From contig NZ_BKZW01000001.1 in assembly GCF_008974265.1 (NCBI RefSeq), positions 1,302,001 through 1,366,000 on the forward strand: a stretch of 64,000 nt of DNA, in the 5' to 3' direction. The DNA is from Dictyobacter vulcani (GTDB taxonomy: Bacteria > Chloroflexota > Ktedonobacteria > Ktedonobacterales > Ktedonobacteraceae). Both the position numbers and the translations under genes were made by a program. Below, one piece after another: positions 54,231 to 62,842 of this stretch. Below the pieces are notes generated by a model. That model saw only the letters and a list, made by a program, of their open reading frames with translations, was not told the DNA's origin and ran no database searches. Each line of letters starts with the position of its first letter. Position 1 is the first letter of the stretch.

Positions 54231-54884
54231 TTACCATTTGTTCCAGTGGAGGACGGTATCGAGTGGTTCGCGGGCGGCGGGTTTGAAGTCGGTGCCGATG
54301 GTATAGGCAACGGGTATCAGGGCAACCTGGGTGACCTGTTCGTAAGGAATACCAATGATCTCGGCAACTTCTTTTTCATAATCGAGATGAAGGGTGGTCC
54401 AGGCAGTTCCCAGGCCACGTTCACGGGCGGCCAGCATAAAACTCCAGGTAGCAGGAATAATGGATCCCCAGGGACTGGCTTGATTGCCTGCCGGTTCACC
54501 ATCAGGTCGGCCATAGAAACAGGGAATAAATAACACGGGCGCTTCGTGCATATGTTCGGCCAGATAATCTACCGAGGTCATCACGCGTTTCTGTACCTGA
54601 TTACGCTCAGGCTGATCGGCAAACAGCTTACCAGCCGCAGTCGGACCATCGCGATATTCATAGTAACCGCGTCGGTAGTAATCAGAGATCGCTTTGCGCT
54701 TCTCGGGATCGGTCACAATAACAAATTGCCAGCGCTGGCGATTGCTCCCTGAAGGGGCCTGGAGAGCGATTTCTAAACATTCGCGGATCACTTCAGGCTC
54801 AACTGGCCGTGAAAAATCCAAACGTTTACGCACAGCGCGTGTTGTCGTCAATACTTCATCAGCGCTTAAATGTAGAGCGGTCAC
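54231..54884 (-). CDS. Nitroreductase-family protein
   Basis: A 217-residue FMN-dependent oxidoreductase fold. The N-terminal FMN segment is TTRAVRKRLDFSRPV, with APSGSNRQRWQFVIV and the later GLGTAWTTLHL. It reduces nitro, quinone or related substrates with NAD(P)H; the true substrate is unknown. It differs strongly from the shorter nitroreductase at 61374 and belongs to another subfamily. Start GTG 54884 has AAGGAG seven bases upstream. Located alone between a perfect 20-bp hairpin and the GtrA gene. Confidence 0.88.
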   Translation of the reverse strand: MTALHLSADEVLTTTRAVRKRLDFSRPVEPEVIRECLEIALQAPSGSNRQRWQFVIVTDPEKRKAISDYYRRGYYEYRDGPTAAGKLFADQPERNQVQKRVMTSVDYLAEHMHEAPVLFIPCFYGRPDGEPAGNQASPWGSIIPATWSFMLAARERGLGTAWTTLHLDYEKEVAEIIGIPYEQVTQVALIPVAYTIGTDFKPAAREPLDTVLHWNKW

Positions 54885-54974
54885 AATATTTCTCCTTGAT
54901 GGTATCTTCTCGTTAGTATAAGCGATTACCTATACACCATTTCATAAACGAGCAATTCTGTAACCTTATTCCAG

Positions 54975-55026
54975 GATAGACAAATTTACTAGCAACCCTT
55001 TCGTGGTGCTAGTAAATTTGTCTATC
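54975..55026. terminator. 20-bp hairpin downstream of the TM-helix protein gene
   Basis: GATAGACAAATTTACTAGCA (54975-54994) is exactly complementary to 55007-55026 around a 12-nt loop. It probably ends the minus-strand gene at 55063 and insulates the nitroreductase promoter. Confidence 0.75.
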
Positions 55027-55062
55027 ACCATGTATGGCCTGTAACAGGTACAGACCCTGGAG

Positions 55063-55920
55063 CTATGTGAGTTTAGCCTTACCAGGCCGGCCCTGTCCGG
55101 GAGGTGGCTGGTTCGGGCGCATTGGGTCGGGTGGTACTGGAGTTGAGTATGTCGATTCAGCGGTTGTATTCACGCCACCCATTGCTGGTGCCCGATTAAA
55201 GGGTTGTGACATATCAATCTGGGAAGGTGCAGTTCCGATGCCGCTCAAACGACTTTCACTGCGCTCAAGCAGGCGCTGCGCGCTCTCACGACCACCCAGA
55301 CCAAAGGCCAGGCCACAGGCAAGAGCAATAGCGCCGACGATGGCGGTGAACAGCGTCGTAATTAAAGCCGGAGCAATATTGAGTTGCTCTAACGCAATCA
55401 GGATGGTAAAGCCCAGGATCGCGTAGCGAGCTACGCCTGCCAGCAAGTTCGGATTCGCCATACGCGTGCTGGCGGAGGCACCGCGCACCAGATCCGCTAC
55501 CACGGTTGATAGCAACATACCCAGGAAGAGGACAACGATCGCTACAAAGACATTTGGAATATAGCTGATAATCTGCGTAATAAGCGAACTCACCGTATTT
55601 AATTCCAAAGCGTTACAGGCCGGTACCAGGAAGATCAGGAAAACAAACCAGAAAACGATTCGCCCTAACAGGGCGGCTGGATCCATATGGATATTCATTT
55701 GCTGGCTAAAGCGGGTTATCCCGGCACGATCCCCAAGGCGATCAAAACCAACCCGGCGCAGCAACAACGTCAGACCCTTTGCCAGCAACGATGCTACAAT
55801 CCATCCAATCAGCAGAATCACTAAAAATCCAATTAACTTGGGGATAAAACTAATAAAGAGGGAGAGGGCATTGGCTAACGATGTGTAGATAGCCGTCCCC
55901 CAATTGGTAAAGGTTGTCAT
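55063..55920 (-). CDS. Conserved TM-helix (mechanosensitive-channel-like) membrane protein
   Basis: A 285-residue protein with an N-terminal helical part and four or five hydrophobic segments (LIGFLVILLIGWIVASLLA, IVFWFVFLIFLVPACNAL, IPNVFVAIVVLFLGMLLS, GVARYAILGFTILIALEQL, GAIALACGLAFGLGGRESAQ). The last, glycine- and alanine-rich segment resembles the pore helix of MscS-type proteins, but the large beta domain of MscS is missing. Such conserved TM-helix proteins have been linked to osmotic or ion control; no proof is visible here. The C-terminal tail is proline-rich. Start ATG 55920 has AAGGAAG upstream. Confidence 0.78.
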   Translation of the reverse strand: MTTFTNWGTAIYTSLANALSLFISFIPKLIGFLVILLIGWIVASLLAKGLTLLLRRVGFDRLGDRAGITRFSQQMNIHMDPAALLGRIVFWFVFLIFLVPACNALELNTVSSLITQIISYIPNVFVAIVVLFLGMLLSTVVADLVRGASASTRMANPNLLAGVARYAILGFTILIALEQLNIAPALITTLFTAIVGAIALACGLAFGLGGRESAQRLLERSESRLSGIGTAPSQIDMSQPFNRAPAMGGVNTTAESTYSTPVPPDPMRPNQPPPGQGRPGKAKLT

Positions 55921-56157
55921 GACCACACTTCCTTTCGCATGTACGCATGTTGATTCGTTTGCAGTAATGCTACTTAACATACGCCTGACAACAGATGGTT
56001 GACGCGGATTTTTACACTGAAAATCGATAATATATATTTTTAAAGCACAACTTTTAATATATGTATGTATTCTTACCAACCACCACTCGTAGCGGCTGCA
56101 TAAATATTATGTGAACATTGACCTTATGCCGACCCTTTTTTATGTGCAGACATGGAT

Positions 56158-56186
56158 TTGACATTTCAGGATAGGACTGTTATCCT
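56158..56186 (+). promoter_or_regulatory. Promoter of the second arginine T-box operon
   Basis: TTGACA (56158-56163) with TATCCT (56181-56186) 17 bp downstream. Transcription would start near 56193, just before the T-box leader. Confidence 0.7.
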
Positions 56187-56204
56187 GTTACACATATCAG
56201 ATAA

Positions 56205-56517
56205 GACCCGCGTTGAGCGAAAGTAGTACACGTGTTACAGCTAACAGCGATCCGAAGCAGAGTGAAAGTTCGGAATGGCCATGGACACATAGAACGCATT
56301 CGTGAGCGGCTAGCCGAAGAAAGTTTACTGGCACGCTGCCAGCAAACAAGTAGGACAGGTGGATGGTTCCCACGTCAACAGAGCAACCAGGAAAGTGGTC
56401 TTTCAATAGCATTCGCTTGCGTATGAAAGACAATTAGGGTGGTACCACGGGTGTGATCGGGCAACAGGTCCCTCACTCTCGTCCCTTCAAGATTGACGGA
56501 AGGGGCGGGGGTTTTTT
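56205..56517 (+). promoter_or_regulatory. T-box leader with arginine (CGC) specifier, upstream of argH-argG
   Basis: Same design as the leader at 45028: AGTA opposite GAA-CGC-A with specifier CGC at 56295-56297, T-box AGGGTGGTACCACGGG (56436-56451) and terminator CTCGTCCCTTC/GAAGGGGCGGG (about 56478-56510) with a T-run. Stem I shares long identical stretches with the first leader (ACCCGCGTTGAGCGAAA and AGAACGCATTCGTGAGCGGC), so one was probably copied from the other. The gap from 55921 to 56157 holds no gene. Confidence 0.92.
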
Positions 56518-56563
56518 ATTGTCCCGCAGCTTCTTCCATAGCACAATCGAAGGAGTTTACATA

Positions 56564-56701
56564 ATGGTCACCGCTAAACAGGGACTTGATCCCTCTATAA
56601 GCATTATTCGTGCCCACACACAATCAGCCAGCAGTCGTGCAGTTTCTATGCTATGCTCCAGCGTTGCCAGAGCGGATAGCATGAAAGCGGGTGCGCGATG
56701 A
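56564..56701 (+). CDS. 45-residue small ORF between T-box and argH
   Basis: A short frame starting MVTAKQGLDPSISIIRAH and ending DSMKAGAR. It has a strong AAGGAG seven bases before ATG 56564, the first good ribosome binding site after the T-box terminator. Its TGA overlaps the ATG of argH (ATGA at 56698), while argH itself has a poor ribosome binding site. That points to translation of this ORF and coupling to argH. No known motif, no signal peptide and no membrane segment. It may be a leader peptide, a small regulator or a remnant; no Arg cluster is present for attenuation. Confidence 0.55.
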   Translation: MVTAKQGLDPSISIIRAHTQSASSRAVSMLCSSVARADSMKAGAR

Positions 56702-58107
56702 CAAAGATCTGGCAAAAAGGCTATAGTATCAACGCACAGGTTGAACGCTATGCCGCCGCACAAAATAGCCTCCTGGATCAGCAGTTGATCCGCCATGATG
56801 TCTGGGGCTCGCTGGCTCACGCTACCATGCTCAAACAGATCGGCATCCTCAAGGAGGAAGAACTACAGCACCTCAAGCAGGCACTGCTGGAGATCCTGGC
56901 GCAAGAAAAGCAGCAGAGCTTTACGATTGATCCCGCCGACGAAGATGTCCATACCAGTATTGAGAATTATCTGGCCCGGGTCGCGGGACCAGCCGGTAAA
57001 AATATCCATACTGCGCGCTCGCGTAATGATCAGGTGCTGGTAGATTTGCGCCTGTATAGTAAAGAAAAACTCCTACAGATCAGCCAGCAACTCTTTGATC
57101 TCTGCTCAACCCTGCTCAACTTTGCGGACAGCCATATGGAGATTCCCATGCCCGGCTATACGCATATGCAGCGCGGCATGCTCTCATCCGTGGGATTGTG
57201 GGCCGCCAGTTTCGCTGAAGCGCTGCTGGATGATGAGCGCTTGCTGCTGGCCGCGTACGAGATCAATGATCAATCCCCACTTGGCTCGGCCGCGGGCTAT
57301 GGCGTCCCGTTGCCGATTGATCGTCAACTGGTCGCGGACCTGCTCGGCTTTGCCCGCGTACAGAATAATGTTATCTATGTGCAGAATGCTCGTGGCAAGA
57401 TCGAGGCGGCTATCGTGCAGGCACTGACACAGATCATGCTGGACCTGAGCAAGATGGCGCAGGATCTGCTGCTCTTTACGACCACCGAGTATGGCTTTTT
57501 CCAGGTCTCACAGGAGGTATGCACCGGCAGCAGCATTATGCCCCAGAAACGCAACCTGGATATTATGGAATTGGTGCGCGCCCGCACTCAAACAATGCTG
57601 GCCCATCAACAACATATCCTGGGCATTGTCAGCGGCCTGCCTTCTGGCTATAACATGGATTATCAGGAAACCAAACGGCCCCTGATGGAAGCGCTGGATC
57701 TCGCACAGGCAAGTATTGATATCTGCACCCTGGTTATCAGCCATGTGACCGTCAATACCGAGCGTCTTGTGGCGGCCTGCTCGTTTGAGCTTTTTGCCAC
57801 TGATCGCGCCTATGACATGGTCACTCAGGAACATATGCCTTTCCGCGATGCCTATCGCCTGGTGGGCAAAGAAGTCACCGCCCAGCTTGATCAATATCTC
57901 CCCTTACCGGGCGAAAATCAGGAGCAACTGGTAGCTCGCTTGAAGAAGCGGACCCATCTGGGAGGAACGGGAAATCCTGGCCTGGCCCAGGCTCAACAAC
58001 GCCTTGCTGACGCGCAGCAACGCTGGCAGCACTATGCCACAACCTTTAAAACCGCTATCCAACACCTTGTTGGAACAGCACAGTTCACAATTCTGGAGGA
58101 GGAGTAA
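56698..58107 (+). CDS. argH: Argininosuccinate lyase
   Basis: A 469-residue member of the fumarase/aspartase superfamily, catalysing the last step of arginine synthesis, argininosuccinate to arginine plus fumarate. The signature GSSIMPQKRNLD is present near 280, with EDVHTSIENYL, TARSRNDQV and PGYTHMQRGM. Length is normal. It overlaps the small ORF upstream by four bases and is followed by argG after two bases. The order argH-argG is the reverse of the common argG-argH. Expression is controlled by the Arg T-box. Confidence 0.96.
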   Translation: MTKIWQKGYSINAQVERYAAAQNSLLDQQLIRHDVWGSLAHATMLKQIGILKEEELQHLKQALLEILAQEKQQSFTIDPADEDVHTSIENYLARVAGPAGKNIHTARSRNDQVLVDLRLYSKEKLLQISQQLFDLCSTLLNFADSHMEIPMPGYTHMQRGMLSSVGLWAASFAEALLDDERLLLAAYEINDQSPLGSAAGYGVPLPIDRQLVADLLGFARVQNNVIYVQNARGKIEAAIVQALTQIMLDLSKMAQDLLLFTTTEYGFFQVSQEVCTGSSIMPQKRNLDIMELVRARTQTMLAHQQHILGIVSGLPSGYNMDYQETKRPLMEALDLAQASIDICTLVISHVTVNTERLVAACSFELFATDRAYDMVTQEHMPFRDAYRLVGKEVTAQLDQYLPLPGENQEQLVARLKKRTHLGGTGNPGLAQAQQRLADAQQRWQHYATTFKTAIQHLVGTAQFTILEEE

Positions 58108-58109
58108 AC

Positions 58110-59390
58110 ATGGCAACCGTTGTACTCGCATACTCAGGTGGATTAGATACCTCAGTCGCAATTCGCTGGATCAAAGAAAAATATAATCTGGATGTCATCG
58201 CCGTAACCATTGATGTCGGCAATGAACGCAATATGCAGGAGATATCTGAGCGCGCCACCAGAATTGGTGCCGTCAAGTCCATGGTTGTGGATGGACGCGA
58301 GGATTTTGTGCGCTACTTTGTCTGGCCGGCGTTACAGGCTGGCGCGATCTATGAGGGTCAATATCCCCTGGCTACCGCTCTGGCCCGCCCATTGATCGCA
58401 CGCTTGCTGGTTGAAGTTGCACGTCAGGAAGGCGCGGTCGCCGTAGCCCATGGCTGTACTGGCAAAGGCAACGACCAGGTGCGTTTCGATGTCTCGATCA
58501 ACACCCTGGCACCAGACCTCAAGATTATCGCGCCGGTGCGCGAATGGAGCATGACCCGCGATAACGAAATAGCCTATGCCGCCGAACATAATATTCCCAT
58601 CAAAGCCACCAGTGCCAGTCCCTACTCGGTTGACCAGAATCTCTGGGGCCGCAGCATCGAGTGCGGTATCCTGGAGGATCCCTGGGAAGAGCCACCCGCA
58701 GACGTCTTTGACTGGACCGCTGATCCCGATAGCGTTACTCTTGAGCCAACCTATCATGAGATTACCTTCGAGCATGGCATACCGGTCGCGCTCAACGGCG
58801 AAGAGATCCCTGGCTATACACTGGTCGAGACCCTGAATAGCGAAGCAGGCAAATATGGAATCGGTCGCATTGATCATGTCGAGAACCGCCTGATCGGCAT
58901 CAAGTCCCGTGAGATCTATGAAGCTCCGGCCGCAGTGGTATTGCATGCCGCCCATAACGCCCTGGAGGGACTAACCCTGAGCCGCGAACAGATCCGTTTC
59001 AAAGAGACGATCGCTGCTGAATATGCGCGCCTGATCTACAACGGACAGTGGTATAGCGCTCTGCATCAGGACCTGGCCGCGTATGTCCAGAGCACCCAAC
59101 GCTTCGTCAGTGGCACCGTGCGCGTCAAGCTCTCACGCGGTCGCTGCCAGATCGTGGGCCGCAAGTCCGACAGCTCACTCTACAGTCTCGGCCTGGCCAC
59201 CTATGATAGTGGAGATCAATTCGATCATAATGCCGCCCTGGGCTTTATCAAACTATGGGCCCTCCCCCTGACCACACAGGCGCAAGCACAATTGCTACCC
59301 TCGATCGGATTTGAGGGCAACCTGCTGAACAACAGCGAAGGCAAAGTCCAGATCGCCACCAACACCAAAGACAAAGCCTCGGAAGCATAA
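58110..59390 (+). CDS. argG: Argininosuccinate synthase
   Basis: A 426-residue N-type ATP pyrophosphatase that joins citrulline and aspartate. The PP-loop is YSGGLDTSVA at the N-terminus, followed by AHGCTGKGNDQVRF and SPYSVDQNLWGRSIECG. It is slightly longer than usual (about 400) because of a polar C-terminal end (IATNTKDKASEA). GGAGGAG lies just before ATG 58110, in the end of argH. Last gene of the second T-box operon, followed by a 22-bp terminator. If the carbamoyltransferase makes acylated citrulline, a deacylase must act before this enzyme; it is not in this window. Confidence 0.96.
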   Translation: MATVVLAYSGGLDTSVAIRWIKEKYNLDVIAVTIDVGNERNMQEISERATRIGAVKSMVVDGREDFVRYFVWPALQAGAIYEGQYPLATALARPLIARLLVEVARQEGAVAVAHGCTGKGNDQVRFDVSINTLAPDLKIIAPVREWSMTRDNEIAYAAEHNIPIKATSASPYSVDQNLWGRSIECGILEDPWEEPPADVFDWTADPDSVTLEPTYHEITFEHGIPVALNGEEIPGYTLVETLNSEAGKYGIGRIDHVENRLIGIKSREIYEAPAAVVLHAAHNALEGLTLSREQIRFKETIAAEYARLIYNGQWYSALHQDLAAYVQSTQRFVSGTVRVKLSRGRCQIVGRKSDSSLYSLGLATYDSGDQFDHNAALGFIKLWALPLTTQAQAQLLPSIGFEGNLLNNSEGKVQIATNTKDKASEA

Positions 59391-59400
59391 TCCTATCGGA

Positions 59401-59450
59401 CAAACAAAAAGAGCCGGAGAACTTACCTGTTCTTCGGCTCTTTTTGTTTG
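59401..59450. terminator. 22-bp bidirectional terminator after argG
   Basis: Arms 59401-59422 and 59429-59450 (CAAACAAAAAGAGCCGG at the start) pair over 22 positions with one G-T wobble and a 6-nt loop. A-rich and T-rich flanks serve both argG and the FemAB-like gene. Confidence 0.9.
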
Positions 59451-59469
59451 TTGTATGTAAGTGGTAAAA

Positions 59470-60630
59470 CTAAGCTTTACCGGTTGGGACAGCCTTCTCG
59501 TTGGTCTGAAGCTCTGGAGTTTTTGGTACGGCTGGCTTCGACTCGGCTGCGGCCTTCTCTTTTGCTTCGAGGGCCGCCGCTTTTTTCTGCTGGCGCGTAT
59601 CACGCCAGTTTTTGAGGTCCAGCATGCGTCTATAGGCCTGGAACAGGAAAGGATTATATGGTAGATCATAGCCAGGCATTGAGAGGCGCGAGAAGCCATT
59701 AAAGCCACGCTTAAAGCTATAGACACCCCACAAAGGATCTTTCTGGGCCTCTGGCTCTTCCAGGGAGTCAGGAATGCCCAGGAAATCATAAAACTCACAA
59801 CCATGGGCTTTAGCCCAGCGCATACCGGTCCATTGCAGCAGGTGATTGGGCATCAGGTTGCGGCCCTGGTTTAATGAGGCCCCATAGCGATACCAGCACC
59901 ATTTTCCCAGGCGGACCAGCACAATAGCCGCGATGGCCTTGCCTTCGTGCTCAGCGAGCAGCAGAGCGTAGCGATCATCTTCTTCATAGAGTTTAGCCAG
60001 AAGCTCAAAATGTTCAACATTGTGAATATAGAACTGGTCGCGCTCACTGGTCTCCTGCAAGATACGATGGAAGATCTCATGATCCTCATGGCCATGACCC
60101 TCACGGATCGTCACACCCTTACGGCCAGCCAGGCGGATATTATAGCGCCACTTCTCTTTCATATTCGCCAAAATATCTTTTTCATCGGGGCGAATATCCA
60201 GAATCCATTCATTACGAATATGCAAAGCCTGAGTGCAGGGTTGGAAGCCACGACGCGTCAGAGCGGAAGTCCACTGGACATCCCCCAGATCAGCAGCAGG
60301 TTCTAGCTTCAGCATAAATGCCCCAAACTTGCGCGCCTCGCTCTTCACAAAATTCAGCAAGACACCCATAGCAGGCGAGTTTGGATCATCAATCACGGGA
60401 CCACGTGGCGCATAGAAAAAGCAACTACGCAACATCGACATTTTGACTACCATGACCAGCATAGCGGCGCATAAATTATTCTGCTCATCCACCACACCGA
60501 TACGTAAAATCCTTGAACCAACATCCTTAGATAGTTCACCCCACTCATATGACTGAGTGATAATTCCATACGGAGACTTCGCTACGAAGTCGTTCCACTG
60601 CCGCCGATCAGTAATGAAACGTGCTTCCAT
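59470..60630 (-). CDS. FemAB/FemX-like aminoacyltransferase (peptidoglycan bridge)
   Basis: A 386-residue protein made of two GNAT-like halves. N-terminal half: TQSYEWGELSKDVG, CFFYAPRGPVID. C-terminal half: MKEKWRYNIRLAGRKGV, GRNLMPNHLLQWTGMRWAK, FYDFLGIPDSLEEPE, VYSFKRGFNG. These are typical for Fem enzymes, which use aminoacyl-tRNA to add amino acids to lipid II cross-bridges. A charged Ala/Lys/Glu tail of about 50 residues follows. The insertion of a long coiled-coil arm seen in FemA is not present. Start ATG 60630 has GAGGAG nine bases upstream; the frame from 60681 is not supported. It stands alone. Confidence 0.88.
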   Translation of the reverse strand: MEARFITDRRQWNDFVAKSPYGIITQSYEWGELSKDVGSRILRIGVVDEQNNLCAAMLVMVVKMSMLRSCFFYAPRGPVIDDPNSPAMGVLLNFVKSEARKFGAFMLKLEPAADLGDVQWTSALTRRGFQPCTQALHIRNEWILDIRPDEKDILANMKEKWRYNIRLAGRKGVTIREGHGHEDHEIFHRILQETSERDQFYIHNVEHFELLAKLYEEDDRYALLLAEHEGKAIAAIVLVRLGKWCWYRYGASLNQGRNLMPNHLLQWTGMRWAKAHGCEFYDFLGIPDSLEEPEAQKDPLWGVYSFKRGFNGFSRLSMPGYDLPYNPFLFQAYRRMLDLKNWRDTRQQKKAAALEAKEKAAAESKPAVPKTPELQTNEKAVPTGKA

Positions 60631-60657
60631 TTTCTTTTCTCCTCTATAGCAACCTGA

Positions 60658-61050
60658 TGTAGCGGCAACCCTTGCAGCCAATACGTTTCGGTTAAGCCCA
60701 GGATTGGTTGGATCCTTGGATGGTATGAACGAACGTATCTACGCCGATAATAGGTTCCATTCCACCAAATAATCGGTAAAATTGTACATGTAGGTTCGAC
60801 CCTTTGGGTCGATTCGTGCCTGCATAATATCCTTGCTTGACCATGAGCAAGCCTCTTCACGCCTTGCTTCACCGCTTTTTCACTTGCGTGATCCTGCGGA
60901 GGTGAGGGTAGCGTGGAGGCACGAATCGACCCAAAGGGTCGAACCTACACGTTTTACCTCTCTCTTGATCCTTTGAGAAGGTGTTCCTTCACCGTCATGC
61001 TATCATTTCAGCCATTCAATCCTTAAGAGAAAAGTATTAGCCCCAAGGGC
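60658..61050. repeat. Dispersed nested-palindrome repeat, copy E
   Basis: It contains GCCAATACGTTTCGGTTAAG (60687) and AAGCCCAGGATTGG, then a perfect 32-bp inverted repeat, 60790-60821 with 60917-60948 (GTAGGTTCGACCCTTTGGG at the start). Outer flanks match copy A (CTCTCTTGATCCTTT, CATTCAATCC). The rest of the gap, 61051-61373, is AT-rich with no gene or clear signal. Confidence 0.8.
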
Positions 61051-61373
61051 TACCGCTACAGTTATACACCTCTAGAACGCACCATCACAGTAAGTTGTTC
61101 CAAACCAATACAGCATTTTTAAACAAGGACACCATCTCAACAAGTTTATCATGCAAGCAGGTAATAGACCATAAAACAGAACTAATGTCACATTTTTCTT
61201 GCCTGACTGCTTCAGAAAAAAAGCCTCCCCTTCCCGAATGCGATGGAAAAAGCTATAATAAACTTCAATAATGTAGCAAACATCCATGCAATCATAAAAA
61301 GCAATCGTGATATAAATGAAGGTTCCCAGCCAGCACCTATGGCGACCATAGGGCAAGAAAGAACAAAAAAAGA

Positions 61374-61946
61374 ATGACTGTACTCGACACAATCCGGCAC
61401 CGCCGCAGTATTGGCAAAATGACCGAGCAGATTCCAAGCCGTGAGCAGATCGAACAACTATTGGAGGCAGCTACCCATGCCCCCAATCACCATAAAGCCG
61501 AGCCGTGGAAATTTTTTGTGCTCGGCGGGACCGCACGTAATGAACTCGGTGAGATTATGGCGCAGAGCCTGGTTAAACGCCAGCAGGATAATCCACAGCT
61601 GCGCAGCCAGGCCATCATTGATAAAGAGCGCCAGAAGCCACTACGCTCACCCATTATCATCGCCGTGGCCTCAGAAGCACCCAGACAACCCAATGTAGTC
61701 GCCATTGAAAATATAGAAGCCACCGCAGCCGCCGTCCAGAACATGTTACTGGCCGCCAGTGAGCTCGGGCTGGCTGCGATCTGGCGCACCGGCGATGCCG
61801 CCTATGATCCAGAGGTCAAAAACTGGTTGGGACTGACCGCCGAAGACCAGATCGTCGCCTTTCTGTATCTCGGCTATCCCGCCATCCAACCCGCTGAGAG
61901 CCAGCCACAACCAGTGGACAGCAAAACCACCTGGCTGGGATTATAA
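61374..61946 (+). CDS. Nitroreductase-family protein (YdjA-like)
   Basis: A 190-residue short nitroreductase. The N-terminal FMN segment is TIRHRRSIGKMTEQIPSR, followed by ATHAPNHHKAEPWKFFVL and GLAAIWRTGDAAYDPEVK, which resemble E. coli YdjA. It binds FMN and reduces unknown substrates with NAD(P)H. It is distinct from the nitroreductase at 54231. The ribosome binding site is weak (AAAAAAAGA before ATG 61374). It converges with apt across an 18-bp hairpin. Confidence 0.88.
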   Translation: MTVLDTIRHRRSIGKMTEQIPSREQIEQLLEAATHAPNHHKAEPWKFFVLGGTARNELGEIMAQSLVKRQQDNPQLRSQAIIDKERQKPLRSPIIIAVASEAPRQPNVVAIENIEATAAAVQNMLLAASELGLAAIWRTGDAAYDPEVKNWLGLTAEDQIVAFLYLGYPAIQPAESQPQPVDSKTTWLGL

Positions 61947-61957
61947 ACATCCAAATA

Positions 61958-62003
61958 ATAAACACGAGCGTTGGTTTTGAAATCTACCAACGCTCGTGTT
62001 TAT
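61958..62003. terminator. 18-bp bidirectional terminator
   Basis: ATAAACACGAGCGTTGGT (61958-61975) is exactly complementary to 61986-62003, with T-rich and A-rich flanks. It ends both the nitroreductase gene and apt. Confidence 0.85.
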
Positions 62004-62041
62004 ATTATTTACAAAGTTCCCTGCAGTAAGCAAAATTCCCT

Positions 62042-62575
62042 TTAGTACTGGATCAACGCAAAGACATCGTGGCCTTCTAAACGCTCCCGACCTTTCAGGA
62101 AACCCAGCTCTACCAGGAAGGCGATACCAGCAACATGGCCGCCCATCTTCTCAACCAGCTCAATGGATGCCGAAACCGTACCGCCGGTAGCCAGCAAATC
62201 ATCCACAATCAACACACGCTGACCGGGTTTGATCGCATCAGTATGTAACTCAACTACATTGGTCCCATATTCGAGTGCATATTCCACACTCACGGTTTCA
62301 GATGGCAACTTACCGAATTTACGCACCGGTACGAAGCCACAATTGAGCAGATATGCCAGCGGTGCCCCGAAAATAAAACCCCGAGACTCAACGCCAACCA
62401 CGGCTTCAATACCAGCCCCGGCATAATGCGCGGCCAAACGATCCATCGCAACATGAAATGCCTTAGGATCCTGCAGCAAGGGAGTAATATCCTTAAAAAG
62501 GACCCCTTCCTGGGGAAAATTAGGAATATCGCGAACCCAATCTTCCAATCGTATAGGCTCGGATGTTGACGTCAT
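62042..62575 (-). CDS. apt: Adenine phosphoribosyltransferase
   Basis: A 177-residue type I PRTase that salvages adenine with PRPP to AMP. The PRPP motif VLIVDDLLATGGT is clear, along with DIPNFPQEGVLFKDITPLL and GVESRGFIFGAPLAY, which mark it as Apt rather than Hpt or Xpt. Length is normal. AGAGGAGAA lies before ATG 62575. It stands alone; no relA/spoT gene follows. The upstream gap to the mscL stop (62576-62842) shows nothing clear. Confidence 0.95.
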   Translation of the reverse strand: MTSTSEPIRLEDWVRDIPNFPQEGVLFKDITPLLQDPKAFHVAMDRLAAHYAGAGIEAVVGVESRGFIFGAPLAYLLNCGFVPVRKFGKLPSETVSVEYALEYGTNVVELHTDAIKPGQRVLIVDDLLATGGTVSASIELVEKMGGHVAGIAFLVELGFLKGRERLEGHDVFALIQY

Positions 62576-62842
62576 GAGCTATGTTCTCCTCTGTATGAAA
62601 TTGGCACTAACACAGGGTAGGTCAGACTATCCATTGTAGTTCTTGACGGCCCCCTGCCTTCACGGAACATCAATTGTAAACACTAGATCATGAATAACAA
62701 TCAATATTTTCTCCGTTAGCAGTATACGCTAGCCATTTCTCACATGCAAGAAATTTTTGAGCGGGTACTCTCATTCTAACACATGAGAAACGTTGATCCT
62801 ACGAGGCAAGCAGCATGAACATCAACATCCACAACCTTAGCG

